64,000 nt of DNA from Hysterangium stoloniferum (taxonomy: Eukaryota; Basidiomycota; Agaricomycetes; Hysterangiales; Hysterangiaceae). Below are positions 1 to 11,304 of this stretch, piece after piece (the first letter of the stretch is position 1; each line of letters begins with the position of its first letter). The notes beneath the pieces were generated by a model. It saw only the letters and a program-made list of their open reading frames with translations, searched no databases and was not told where the DNA came from. Position numbers and translations under genes: made by a program. The DNA lies in contig WHVD01000010.1 of NCBI GenBank assembly GCA_015178975.1, positions 806,001 to 870,000 on the forward strand, given 5' to 3'.

Positions 1-760
1 TCGGACTGCGAGAGAGGATAAACTGGGCCTAAGGGCAGATGTGAACCTTCTTCAATATCAATTTTCAAATCATAAGGCCTGTGAGGAGCAAGTCAATCAG
101 CTTTTTGTTTACTGAAGACATCTGCAAATTTGTGGTATTTTTCTGGAACACCTTCCAAATCTGCGATCGGTTCGATCACTGGGGATGCAAAGTGACCGGT
201 GACTTTGTCAACTTTAAGATTGACTGTAAATGCTCGGGAGCCGTCCAACTTGATGGCTCTCATAAAAGCTGTGGCATTTATTAGAGAGACAGGCAGTGGA
301 GAGCTCGGATTTGCCACGGGGGCCAGAGGAGCCATAGAGGCCATATTTGCCAAAACAGGTGGAAATGGACCAGTCGTATCAGGTGCTGACAGGGTTTGGA
401 AATGGATACTGCCCAATACCCAATCAATCAATGGATTGTAGCAGGTGAGCCAGTTATGTCCTAGAACCATGGAGCAGCTCGAGTCCAACTGTGTTACAAA
501 AAATGTAACTGTCTGAAAGGTTCCACATGGGAACCGAAGTTGGAGTTCACAGGCTTGCGAGATTATGGAGTTGGAAGTATGTACCATCAAAGAGTTGGAG
601 TGGAATCAGATCTATTGCATAGGTTTTTAACTGATTTTTTTGGGAAAAACTTATATCTATAAAACAATGGGTTGAACCTGAATCTATGAGAGCTCAAAAA
701 GTAAGACTCCCGAGGGGTTCTGAAGTAAGATTTATGAACAAGAAATTGGGATCATACAGG
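1..760 (-). pseudogene. Ty3/gypsy pol fragment (retropepsin and start of RT), frameshifted
   Basis: Minus-strand reading gives a retropepsin active-site motif DSGSTHCF at about 670-684 (minus frame), then further downstream, in another frame, LGHNWLTCYNPLIDW and, near base 100, YHKFADVFSK, the usual lead-in to the reverse transcriptase domain. These pieces lie in different frames and are separated by stops, so the polyprotein is broken. The rest of RT, RNase H and integrase would lie left of the window. The family assignment rests on the DSG protease followed by the FADVFSK motif. Confidence 0.85.
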
Positions 761-849
761 GTGGATGCATTAAGATGACAATTTTCTGGTGTGCAGGGAG
801 ACTCAATGCAACTCTCCAACTGCATGAAATCCAGAGAGTTGCTTAATCT

Positions 850-2162
850 TTTTTTGACTCGGCCGCCAGCTTAGCCAGTTGTGAAGTTGTGGCCATATTG
901 GCTGATCGGGCTTTTGTGGCCTTCAGGCATGCGGCGACTCGGTGTCTGGGATCTGTGCACAACAAAGGTTGTTGTCCATTCGGCATTGCTTTTCCTGTGG
1001 TAGGAGCTTGCCATCGGAGCCGAGTTTGCCAGTTACGAGTTTGCCAGTTAAGTCAGGTTTGTCTTTATCTTGAGACTTATTTGACTGTTTGCCCTTGCCT
1101 TTTTTTGTCATTAGAACCCTTGTTTTTGGACTTCTTATTGGAGTTCAAGTTGCTACTATTGTTGGTGTTTTGATTACCAGGCTTGTTAGCATTCTTATTG
1201 TCTGATGATTTTTTGTCCGACAGGTTTTCACGACTGATTTCTGAATGTTGTTCCCAGTATCGGGCATCCGTGTTTTGGGCCTTTAGACACATGAGGGGGA
1301 GAGTCTTCAGTTTGCCAGTCTCTCCTTTGGAAACTTCATCTTTGAGGCAAGATGGGAGGCTGGAGTAAAACTGGTAACAGAGGGCCGAATCACCCCAGTC
1401 GCAACATGTGGCGAGGTTGTTGAACTGGATGATGTAGTCGGTGATGCACTGGGTGTCTTTCATTTTGAGATTAGAAAGTGTGGTTTCAGCATTGCTGGTT
1501 TGGTCATAGGGACCGAAGTTTGTTTTGAGTTCCTCAACAAAGGCATCCCAATCGTGAAGCCAATCAGGATCTTTGGAGGTGAAGCCGGAGAATGCAGGTT
1601 CAAACCAGGCTGCTGCGGAATCCTTAAGGTACGAGAGTGCAAAATTTACCTTTCGGACATCCATTGCGAAAGCAGCCGGGCGGTCCCAAAAGTTGAATCG
1701 ACATTGCATAAGGAATGTCGGTAATTTCTTCAGGTTTGAGCTGGTAAACCGTTCGGGTTTGTTGACTCGGGTTTGCCCAGGTTCTTTTTCCTTGGTATTG
1801 TTCTTAAGGAAATCATTAAGGGATCCTAAGGTACCTGAGAACAATTCCCATGTCTTGTCGGGATCAAAGTCCAGTTTTTGTTTCGCAGACTCCTTAGGAC
1901 CATTAGTCTGAGGTAAGGACTGGTCACTATCCTCAGGTTTGGGTCCCAGAACTGATTGGTTGTTAACCTCTTCAGGTGCTTCAGGTTCAGTGGCTTCAGT
2001 AACTTCTTCAGTGTCGCCGGTAATTTCCACAAAGCGGGATTCTTCAGAGGGTTCCAGATGTGGGGTTTTCGAAATAGCTTGGGCTGTATACAGGAATGGA
2101 GACTTGAGAGTGGAAGATTCTGCTTCACCACTTGGCTTCACATCCTTTTTTCTCAGAGGCAT
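850..2162 (-). pseudogene. Ty3/gypsy gag polyprotein, frameshifted in the zinc knuckle
   Basis: The first true ATG is at 2162 (MPLRKKDVKP), 37 bases inside the LTR. The N-terminal 110 residues are acidic and low complexity, then comes a retrotransposon gag domain (FLMQCRFNFWDRPAA, YLKDSAAAWFEP, then MKDTQCITDYIIQFNNLA), then a Lys/Asn/Ser-rich tail ending near 1077. The CCHC nucleocapsid finger is split between frames near 930-960 (NNLC in one frame, C-T-D-P-R-H-R-V-A-A-C in another), so at least two frameshifts have occurred. Gag would package element RNA into virus-like particles. Confidence 0.88.
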
Positions 2163-2199
2163 GGTTAACAGAAAATACAAGTGTGAAATCAGAATATAC

Positions 2200-2937
2200 T
2201 GTTAAGAACTGAAAACTGATAAATGTCGGTAGGCTGATGGGGACTGATCGGAAGGACTTGGCTTCAGCTTATATGCTGTGCCCTCGCAAATATCCGTCAG
2301 GTGTCCTTAAATTTTGGACAGGCAAAGAATAGTCCTGATGAGCACCTCTTGGCGAGTTACTGATCAGAACTGAAGGATAAGTGTCGGGCCAAGGGGTTGG
2401 GGACCAAGAGTGGGTAAGCGCATGCAAAGGTGGAGGGTGGAATACTTAGTATGAGACTTCTAGAGATGTATGAGGGTATTCTGAGTCGATATTCTGATTG
2501 CCTAGTAACTACGACTACAATGGGTTCATATACAAGTATCCAGTGTCCATAAAATACTAACTAGGAAAAGAGTGGAAAACATTATTGACAAATAAACTTG
2601 ATTAGGAATGGGAAGGTTACAATTAGTTCGGAGGCCGTGAAATAACCGAGAGCGGGATTACGAGAAAAGGAAATAGTCCGAGGGTTACAAGTATATATAG
2701 ACATATGTGAAACATAGAATAGAATGGATCATCATAATAACAAGGGGACATATCAGAGTATAACCAGATAGTACGAGTATATTTTGATGGGGGCGTAAAT
2801 GGAGTTTGATCGCCGTGAAAGTATATGTCAGTGTCGGAAGACCGACAGTTTCCAATGTGATGACTTGAACGATAACTTAAATCATCAATAGGTGGCGATA
2901 ACCTCAGGGACCGTCAGGTTGCGACACGGTTGTAACA
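2200..2937 (-). repeat. LTR family A, 5' LTR (738 bp)
   Basis: Begins TGTTAAGAACTG and ends GTAACA on the plus strand, giving TGTTA/TAACA inverted termini. It is 738 bp, the same length as the solo copy at 31409-32146. In element orientation (minus) it carries a TATA box, ATATAAG at 2268-2274, inside a block conserved in several other LTR families here. This implies a long U3 and a short R-U5 of about 70 bp. Confidence 0.93.
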
Positions 2938-3562
2938 AAGGGTCAGAAAACAAGGGAATTGACAGGGAACATGCATGGGACAGACATGGACCAGAGAGTG
3001 GGTCAGAAAAGAAAGGCTCCAAACAAAAAGTTTGGAAAAGAGTCTGGGACCTGGAAAAGGTCTGAGGACAAGGCAGGGAAAAAGAGTAAGCAAGGCAATG
3101 TTGATTTGGAGTTATGAGCAATGGTTTAGGAAGGTATATCTGTAAAGAAAACTAAGTACAAGGTGGCCAACACATTGCAAACTTGAAATCCATAATATAC
3201 TGTTAAGGGACATGGCAGACAGAGTGTATTTTGGAGGCCAATGGAAACCAAAAATATGGTGACTAGTAGGGAATTAGTCCATCCAGAATATCTGGAAATA
3301 ATCAGGAGCTGAGCAAACCAGGGACAACACAAAACAAGGATTGGAGCAGGGCAAAATGAATGGATCTGAGTACCACAGGATCAGCTTCAGCTGTTGACTT
3401 ATCTTTACTTCTGGAAATCAGAATGATGTCTGAAAACATAAAAAGAGTTCTGTAGAAGATAAGTAATGTGATGCTGATGTGGAACTGTGAACAAATGAAT
3501 GGGGAAAATAAAACATGATGTCAGGTAAGGTAAATGAGTGACAAGTTGTAGTTTTAATCTAC
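2938..3562. other. Gene-free stretch, decayed LTR-retrotransposon-like sequence
   Basis: No convincing gene. A second TGTTAAG terminus preceded by an ATATAC-type flank (about 3190-3210), like the one next to the 2200 LTR, suggests remnants of another LTR element in the same orientation. Confidence 0.4.
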
Positions 3563-3960
3563 TGTTAAGTTCCAGATCTCTGGGCAGATTTCTGGTAGAT
3601 ATTCCAGACACTTCCCAGAATGTGTCCACAGAGTTCCTGAGGATTAGTCTGGGAGTTTCCAGGGATTAGTCTGGGGAGTATCAGAATATTACCAGAGTAT
3701 GGGATAGACTTGGTTTCAGCTTATGTGCTGCACCCTTGTGCACTCACTCTGGTGTCCATATTTCAGAGGACAGATATATCTGGAACTCTCTGGAACTCCA
3801 AGTATCCATAAACATTCTGGCATATATCTCTCCTCTGAAATATGGACACCAGAGTGAGTGCACAAGGGGGCACAGCACATAACCTGAAGCCAAGTCCATC
3901 CCATACTCTGGTAATATTCCGATACCTCCCAGACTAATCCCTGGAAACTCCTGGACTAAT
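3563..3960. repeat. LTR family H, two head-to-head partial copies forming a palindrome
   Basis: The left copy starts TGTTAAGTTCCAG at 3563 in minus orientation. From about 3640 to 3775 its sequence returns as reverse complement at about 3828-3960, around a spacer of about 50 bp. Both arms contain the shared LTR promoter motif (near 3707-3735 and 3870-3899). The family is related to LTR family F (21936 and 32760). Confidence 0.8.
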
Positions 3961-4060
3961 CAACACAGCAAGTTTGCCTCCAGTCCTGGGCATGCTCATT
4001 GGAATGCACTCATACATGCATTGCATTATATCAAGGGCACTCTAGACTACAAGATAACAT
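3961..4060 (+). pseudogene. Ty1/copia pol fragment (RNase H region), plus orientation
   Basis: The plus strand encodes KFASSPGHAHWNALIHALHY followed by IKGTLDY, a hallmark stretch of copia-type polymerase just upstream of RNase H. It is only about 33 codons long and is cut on both sides by family H LTR sequence. The part that normally precedes it is found inverted at 4142-4225. Confidence 0.8.
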
Positions 4061-4141
4061 TGTTAAGTTCCAGATCTCTGGGTGGATTTCTGATGGATAT
4101 TCCAGACACTTCCTGGAATGTGTCCATGGAGTTCCTGAGGA
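4061..4141 (-). repeat. LTR family H terminal fragment (81 bp)
   Basis: Repeats the first 80 or so bases of the 3563 LTR (TGTTAAGTTCCAGATCTCTG) and stops abruptly in copia coding sequence. Confidence 0.8.
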
Positions 4142-4225
4142 GATGCTGTATGACAAGTCTGGTCTTGTTGCTGCTTTAGGATACATGATGGGGCCTAACA
4201 GTTCATTATAAGGCTTGTCTGCCAT
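4142..4225 (-). pseudogene. Ty1/copia pol fragment, minus orientation
   Basis: The minus strand encodes MADKPYNELLGPIMYPKAAT then RPDLSYSIS, the conserved copia segment that normally lies directly upstream of the SKFASSPGHAHW motif. The two halves are now in opposite orientations with an LTR fragment between them, so the element was interrupted and rearranged. Confidence 0.8.
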
Positions 4226-4708
4226 GAATTAATGATCCTCTTGGGTCTTCGGTTGTATGCCTTGTGTAAGGATGATGCTGGTGTTCCTCGAGTATTGCAG
4301 TCCTCCATCCCAACATTTATTATCTCACTGGAAAGCACACAAATTTGAGACACAGACAGCGTGTTGTGAAACTACAGTGATCAACGCAGGTACTACATAT
4401 TTTATCTAAAAAACCGAAGAACACTTTTTTAACATCATGTCGTGATCACGAGTACATACGTAGATAGCAAATGACAGGACAGTGTGCGTGGTGGACAGAA
4501 AATACAACGGCGGACAGAGAATAGAACCAAACGTAAGAAGATCAAAAGACCTGAGAATTTTGTTGAAAAGGGCGAAAATAATAACCAGCAACCCACAAAA
4601 TAAGAGACGAAACCGGATGATGTAGGGCTTCCTCCACGGCGCAAGCTCTCAAATAGATCCTTCAGCCGATATCGCAGGATCCGATGCAAGTACAGCCCCT
4701 GTTCCAGG
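4226..4708. other. 3' flank of the first tandem paralog
   Basis: No gene seen. From about 4385 the sequence matches the 3' flank of the second paralog (about 8425-8640), so the duplicated unit extends past the stop codon. Confidence 0.5.
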
Positions 4709-7153
4709 TTATATATCCGTATATCTATTGATATAGACGCTAAGTTCTTCAGCACGTTTGGCTGCTTCTTCTTTATACATTTGAAGTCGCTTGATCTGTG
4801 CTGGCGTCATTAGGTCTGGAGGAGGACGGATTGGGCTCGAAGGAGAGGTTCGGTGGTGATCTGATGGACTGTACTGGCTGTCGTAAGAGTCCTGTGTATT
4901 AGATCGTCGATGTGCGTGGGATAATGGTGCAAGGCAGGGTGAGTAAGAGCCGGGGGATAATGGTATGGAGACGGGTGACGGAAGGCTGGGGGAGAGCTGT
5001 TCGAAGCGGGGTGAGGGATGACTAGGGGATGATGTTATGGAGAGGGGTGACGGAAGGCCAGAGGGTAATGTTATGGAGAGGGGTGAGTGGGGGCCGGGGG
5101 GTGATGTTATGGAGAGGGGTGAGGGAGGGCCGGAAGGTGATGTTACGGAGAGGGGTGAGGGAGGGAAGGGGGGTGATGTTACGGAGAGGGGTGAGGGCGG
5201 GCCGGGAGGAAATGTTAAGGAGAGGGGTGAGGGAAAGCCGGTGGATAATGGTCCGGAGAGGGGTGAGGGAAAGCCAGTGGATAATGGCGCGGAACGAGGT
5301 GAGGGAGGGAACTGTTGTGCCGAGGTAGGTGAAGAAAGGAAATGGCCTTGCGTAGGGGACGAGATCGATGGAATAACTCGCGAGAGAACTGCGAGGATAC
5401 CCTCGTCAACCAAAACAGGGACGAATTTCGGACGGTGTGCGAGGACGTTCTTTAAAGTGTGAAGAGCCCAATAATGTAAGGGGAAGTGCCGTTCTGGGAT
5501 ATCACGCCTGGGGGTTCGCATTAGTGAAATAGCAAGTCGATGGAATGCATATTTGGGTACCTAAATACATTCATAATTGCCACAAGAGCTCGCTCATTCA
5601 CAACATTCGAGTCGACGACCCAGTCATGCTCAGTGAGGAAGGCAAGAGAACGTAAAGTCACAGTAACGTCTTCCCACGGAACCCTTTCATTATGAACTGA
5701 CCTTCCAAGTTTCGTCTCCATGGTTGTTATCAAAAGCGGAAACCCTGTCGGCCGCAGAACAACTTCTTTAAATTTCGGTGCTTGAGTAGAGCAATGTGCG
5801 AAGAGCGCAACCTCCCATGACCGGGTGTCGGTCCTCACATCAGCTGTGATTTGTCTGAAGGGTTTATAGGATGGATAAATATATAGCGTAAGCATTCTCG
5901 TACAATGAACTCACTCTTCCCTCCCGAGCGCGAACTCCCATATCGCAGTCAACTCTAATTCACTCAAAGGCCGGATTTTTAGGGTCATTTCTACGATGCG
6001 AAGGAGATGAACGGCTATCCAGGAGTGTTGCATAGCACATTTCGAGTATGCCAGGTGGCGTGAAACAATTCGAATGGCTCTGGCAGTTCTGTCTTCGTAG
6101 TCTTCAGGATCTGGGCTATCGTCGATGAGAAGAAGAGGTCCGCGGTGAGTAAGGGCTTCTAAGAGATCCCAAGCAAGATCCCCTGCGAATGAATCGTCGT
6201 CTGATACGCGAACAAGTATTCTGAAGGGAAAGGATGGACGTTAGCGAGCGGCGGGAAAATATTCCCCGAGGACAAAGCTCACAATGGGATCATGCAGACT
6301 TTGACACGGAGCAATAATGACACATTATCGGGCGTGTGAGGTATATTAGGATTCATGTTGAGCCAATTATGCGCCTCTTTCGCAATGTCGTATGCCATCT
6401 CGTTGATCCTTTTTGAGGAGCACTGTCTTTAAAAGTAGATACAATTATCAGTATGCTTGGCGATACCCCCAACCCTGGATAAACCAATTATTCTAGATCC
6501 AACTCACTTTGACATATTCAATGCATCTTCAAGCATCTCAGACGTTTTACGTCTCTCCAAAGGTCCTATCTCTGAGAATTCTTCGTTCTGCCATGATCTG
6601 AGGCAGGATATATGCAAGTTGGCCCGATTAACAGCTGCCAACTCCTCGACCACATCAAGTCTTCTTTGACGGAACCAACGGAAAGCCCTGTCGACGAGCC
6701 TTCCTGGGGGACCTGACCTCGGCGAATCAGGCCCTCGTGAACCAATACTATTACGTCGCCGGTTAGGGGGAATGTGCACTGGTGTAACAGTCAATCTGCC
6801 ATTCCTCCGATTCCAGACAGCTCCGCCGCCGATATCTTCGAATGTGCCGGGGGGCGGCTCTGCGGTTGTTCCTTTACCTTTAATCTGACAAACAATGACA
6901 GAACATACAAGCAAAGTGCTACTAACTCACTAATTGATTGATCCATGCGTGGACGTGTCGTTCTGATAATTGCCAATGTTGTCCGTCATCCGTTGGAACA
7001 CATACACCATGACAAGGTTGAGCACATTCCCACTTCTCCCATATGATTCTACTAAAGTGTTCGCTTTGTCGCGCTTTAAACTGGAGGAGGTAGCAGCGTG
7101 AACATCGAGTCTGGCGTCTTATCTAAACAACTCACGTTTTCCCCATTATACAT
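4709..7153 (-). CDS. Unnamed fungal protein with N-terminal C-H-C motif domain, tandem paralog 1
   Basis: Seven exons fit one open frame: 7136-7153, 6931-7080, 6508-6884, 6283-6426, 5915-6220, 5561-5854, 4709-5507 (695 aa). All introns are 46-81 bp and GT-AG. Residues of about 10-75 hold C-x3-C-H-x2-C, then H-W-x-L, then W-I-N-Q-L-I-K-G and TAEPPPG. I take this to be a domain common in agaricomycete hypothetical proteins (recalled, not searched). A helical region of about 300 residues follows, then a C-terminal tail of about nine 12-residue Pro/Ser repeats (PLSITSPPGPPS) encoded by a 36-bp tandem repeat (about 4985-5300) that paralog 2 lacks. No enzyme motif is visible and the function is unknown. 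The ATG at 7153 may be preceded by a non-coding exon, since an acceptor-like site lies just upstream. Confidence 0.8.
4985..5300. repeat. 36-bp tandem repeat inside paralog 1
   Basis: Units of 36 bp containing GAGAGGGGTGA and GATGTTA recur about nine times. In the coding (minus) direction each unit gives 12 residues of Pro/Ser-rich sequence. The divisibility by three keeps the frame, and the homologous exon of paralog 2 has no such array. Confidence 0.85.
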
Positions 7154-8635
7154 GCTTGGATTGGCGTTGGCTAGAACGCTCTTTGTTAAAGCGCAAAATT
7201 CAGCTGTAAATGAATAAAGGGAAAGTAACCTACGATGTTTTAGTACAACTTCAAAACTTGGCGGGATACATCATATGACTCATGGGAGAACAGGGCGCCC
7301 TCGCACGCACGTTGCTCGAAATATATGTCGAAATGCCATCTTCTATGCCATGTATCTAGTTCATAGATTGGCACTAAAACAAAGTTTTATGTAGGCGGTA
7401 CCTAGAGAAGGGGCACATATTCCAATATTGAGAATGCATTCGGAGCCTTGTACAGCTTAGTTTGAAAAATACCGAGAGAACTCTTTAGAATGTATAATAT
7501 TTTCGACACATTTTCGAGTATTTGAACATTCTCCGCTAAACTTCATAATTTCCACCAATTGCAGAAGGTATTCTGAGATTAAGAATCTTCGCCTCAACGG
7601 TGTGATGAGAAACTAAAAAATAGTCAGCAAAATGTAGAAAGCCCTTAGTAAACTAAATTTTGATTATGAGGACAAAAACTGAGCTCATTCTGCCATGGAA
7701 ACTTGTTTTTAAAAAGTAAAATATGCCAAGTTATATTAATTATCCTCGGTGAGTATCATTCCAAAACGCCTTGGATCCAGGAAACGCCAGCTGGAGAGGC
7801 TACAATTTTGCCCGAAGTGTACTTGCACTAAATCTACCTACAGTAGTTGCCTCAGGCTGGCTGCCGATTTCCAGCGAGCACTCCAAAGGGTTTTTTTTCA
7901 TTTCTCCTTGCATAACGATGTGTAGAATTTTACGTGAGAGTACGAACAGATCTCAAAGGGACAAGCGCGGGGTGGTACGAAGGGTTAAAAACCCACGGGT
8001 CAGCTGCATTATATACTGAAAATGAGGGGGGTAATGAACCCAGGTATGAGTAATCCCAGTTACTATGTGACTCCGACCGAGTCAAATAGTAATCAGAAGT
8101 TCTAGTCCATCTTAAATAGTAATAGTTACAAATAGGGTAAGTGATGTTTATTTTTTATGACCATATGGATACAAAACAGTCTTCAGCCTGCTTGTCCGCA
8201 TGATTAGGGCCTGAGATCTGATGTTCATAGTTCTGGTGATCATAAGACAATAGAACATAGATTAGTTGGTGTGGGAAGGAAAAGTCTAAAATATAATGGA
8301 CAATCAGCAAGGGCAAACGTGCCAGTGGCGTGTCGTGACAAACAACATTTACTATAGGGGGAAACAAATTTAAGAGGCAGGGACAAGATGATGTAAAACT
8401 GCTGTAAATAAGTGCTAGGCATTTTACCTAAAAAGCCAAAAGCACTTTCCCAATAACATGTAGTTTAGCATAAGTGTGTACCTAGATAACAAGTTACAAG
8501 ACAGTATGAATGGTGGACAAAAGCTACAACAAGGAAGATAAAAAAAAGTGAGTACATTTTTGTGAGAGCGCGTAAAATAATAACAAAGCAATTTATGAAA
8601 TAATAAAATTAAACCGGATCGTGTAGCGCGTCGTT
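7154..8635. other. Intergenic, no gene recognised
   Basis: AT-rich sequence between the tandem paralogs. The part up to about 7380 resembles the 5' flank of paralog 2 (10612-10870). The rest has no ORF, RNA or repeat I can support. Confidence 0.5.
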
Positions 8636-10611
8636 TCACAGAGCAAGAGCCCAAATAAATTCTTCACCCAATTCAAGATCTAATATAGGTGGGAGCGGTG
8701 GTGTCTGCTCTATATAGTTCCTAACATGGGTATTAAGTTCCTTGGCACGTTCGGTTATTCTCCGCTTATAATCACGAAGTGACGCCATTATGGCTGTGCG
8801 GTGCTGGTCTGAAGAACGGGAATCGTCTAGCGAGAGGGATGAGATGGATGGAATGACTCGTGATAGAACTTCGAGGATACCCTCGCCAACTAAAACAGGG
8901 ACGAAGTCCGTCCGGCGTGCGAGGATGTTATTTAAAGTGTCAGCAGCCCAATAATGTAGGGCAAGGCGCCGTTGTGGAATATCACGTCTGAAAATTCACA
9001 TTAAAAAAAATAACGAATCAATTGAATCCATGTTTAGATACCTAAATACGCCCATAATGGCCACAAGAACCGGCCTATTCATAACATCCGAATTGACGAC
9101 CCAGTCATGTTTTGTGAGGAGGGCAAGACACCTTAAAGTCGTAGTAACGTGCTCCCACTGAACATCTTCGAGACGATCTGAATGCGCCAGATTCGTCTCA
9201 ATGGTTTTTATTAAAGATGGAAACCCTGTTGGCAGCAGGACGACTTCTGTAAATTCCGGTGCTTGGCTAGAACATTGTGCGAAGAGCGCGACCTCCCATG
9301 ATCGGTTGTTGGTCTTCACATCATCTGTGGTTTGTCTAAAGGGTTCATAGGATGGATTAATATAGAATATAGGCATTTTCACGATAAACTCACTCTCTTC
9401 TTCTGAATGCCAACTCCGATATCGCAGCCAACTCTGATTCACTCAAATACCGGGTTTTGAGGGTCATTTCTACGATGCTAAGGAGGTGATACGCTAGCCA
9501 GGGATGTTCCATAGCACATCTGGAATATGCCAACTCGCGTGCAACAATTTGAATGGCTATGCCAGTTGTTTCTTCATGGTTGATCGATATCTTTTTGTGA
9601 TCTGGGACATCGTCGGTGAAAAGAAGAGGTAAAAAGGCTTCTAAGATGTCCCAAACCAGATCCCCTGCCAATGGATCTGTGTCTGATATGCGAATAAGTA
9701 ATCTGAAGAGATAGACGTCAACGGGAGGGCTGGGAATATTCACAATGGAACCTCACAGTGGAATGATGCATACATTGACATAGAGCAATAACGACAAATT
9801 ATCGGGCGTGTGGAGTAAATCACGTTTCATGTGGAGCCAACGATACGCCTCTATCCCAATGTTAGATGCTATCTCGTTGATCTTTTTTGAGGAGTACGGT
9901 CTTTAAAATAAGATAGAACTATTAGTATGCTTGGCGATACCCTCAACTTTGGAAAATCAAATTCTTCTAGACCCAACTTACTTTAACATCTTCAATGCAT
10001 CGTCTAGCATCTCAAACGTTTTACCTCTCTCCAGAGGTCCTATCTCTATTTCGTTCTGCCATGATTTGAGGCAAGATATATGCGATTTTCCCTGCTCAAT
10101 AGCTGCTTCCTCCTGGACCCTCCGATGAATCAACCAACGAAAGAACTTGGCAATGGGCGCTCCTTCCGAACCTGGCCGTCGCGAACCAACACCGCCATGG
10201 TACCGGGCAGGCGGAACAGCTACCGCTCTAACAGTAAATGTGCCATCGCTCCGATTCAAGATAGGTCCACCTTTGATATTTTCAAATGTACCGGGTGGCG
10301 GCTCTGCAGTTGTTCCTTCATGCGCAACCTGACAAGCAATGAGAGGACGTATAAGCATAGTGCTAGTTACTCACCAAGTGATTGATCCAATGATTGACGT
10401 GTCGTTCAGAGAACGGCCAATGTTGTTGGTCACCCGTTGGAACACACACCCCATGACCAGTCTTATCACATTTCCACTTATTATGTATGATCCTACGAAA
10501 GTGTTCGCGCTGTCGCCCTTTAAACTGGAGTAGATAGCAGCATCATCTAATGAACATCGAGTCCAGTGTCTTATCTAAACAACTCACGTCTGTCCCAGTA
10601 TACGTGTGCAT
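8636..10611 (-). CDS. Unnamed fungal protein with N-terminal C-H-C motif domain, tandem paralog 2
   Basis: Seven exons with the same boundaries and phases as the gene at 4709: 10588-10611, 10375-10524, 9982-10328, 9757-9900, 9394-9702, 9042-9335, 8636-8987 (539 aa). Exons 2, 4 and 6 have exactly the same lengths as in paralog 1 (150, 144, 294). The N-terminal domain reads C-D-K-T-G-H-G-V-C, then HWPFSERHVNHWINHL, then TAEPPPGTF. The protein is about 155 residues shorter, mainly because the Pro/Ser repeat array is absent, and it ends ELGEEFIWALAL. All splice sites and the frame are intact, so it is probably functional. Function unknown. Confidence 0.8.
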
Positions 10612-11304
10612 GCTTGGATTAGGATTTATGCCGTTGGTCTGGAAAGGTATTTGCTAACGCGCAACAATTGGGCTGTGAGTGGGATGAAGTGAAAGTAACT
10701 CTACAGTGATTGTTTTAGTATGTCTTCAAAACTTGCGGGACGGACACGTCAAATGAAGACAGAATCATGAGGAGACTGGCAGACGCTATATATAGTGAAT
10801 GATGCTGGACGCACGTTGTCAAAACTGTTCGAAATATATATGTCGTATTGCCTTGTATGTCATGTATTCTGTAGCACAGTACGAAAACAAAGTCGTACGT
10901 CGACAGTAGGTGGTACTGCCCTCCTTCAACCTTTTAGTACAGCCTCTAGATCAATCTCCTAATCTCCCACGATCACGACTCGGTTCCTGGACACCTGTCA
11001 CGGATTCGGTCCTTCAGGAAACAAAATGGTCACGCTCATTTACTGCAGAAGGAATTCAGGGCCATTACTTTATTTCTTATTCAACTGGAGACTCGTTTGT
11101 GATAATTCGAGATGTGCTCTCTTGCTTCTGTCAATTAAAGTCAAGAAAATTGTCCAAAGTAGTCTGTGTATTTGCAACTAATGAAATATTAGTTGCAAAT
11201 ACTCTCCATTAATAGATAATGGCAGATACTTCAAGGTACTATACTATGAATGGCGTGTCTTGAGCCAAGTGGTCACGCCGGTCACTTGTCACATAACCCG
11301 GATT
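10612..11304. promoter_or_regulatory. Shared region between divergent paralog 2 and GET4
   Basis: About 690 bp between two divergently transcribed genes, so it should hold both promoters. It contains a perfect 15-bp-stem hairpin at 11168-11202. No TATA box can be assigned with confidence. Confidence 0.5.
11168..11202. repeat. Hairpin, 15-bp perfect stem with 5-nt loop
   Basis: GTATTTGCAACTAAT (11168-11182), loop GAAAT, then ATTAGTTGCAAATAC (11188-11202). The same arm with GAGA in front recurs in inverted orientation at 13998-14016, about 2.8 kb away beyond GET4 and the next gene. Confidence 0.8.

Larger units (their letters stand above)
1..2937 (-). mobile_element. Ty3/gypsy LTR retrotransposon, decayed, left end outside window
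   Basis: Minus-strand element whose 5' LTR (2200-2937) is followed by gag and then the start of pol, running out of the window at base 1. Gag begins only about 37 bases from the LTR edge. Frameshifts and stops in the zinc-knuckle and protease regions show it is not functional as it stands. The order LTR, gag, protease, reverse-transcriptase start is typical of Ty3/gypsy. Confidence 0.9.

Noticed and set aside
2330-2380. CTGATGAG in LTR A copies as another hammerhead
   Set aside because: The GAAA strand and stem pairing are missing; only the first core motif occurs by chance.
5029-5462. Plus-strand open frames of 99 and 141 codons
   Set aside because: Antisense shadows of the 36-bp repeat exon of the first tandem paralog.
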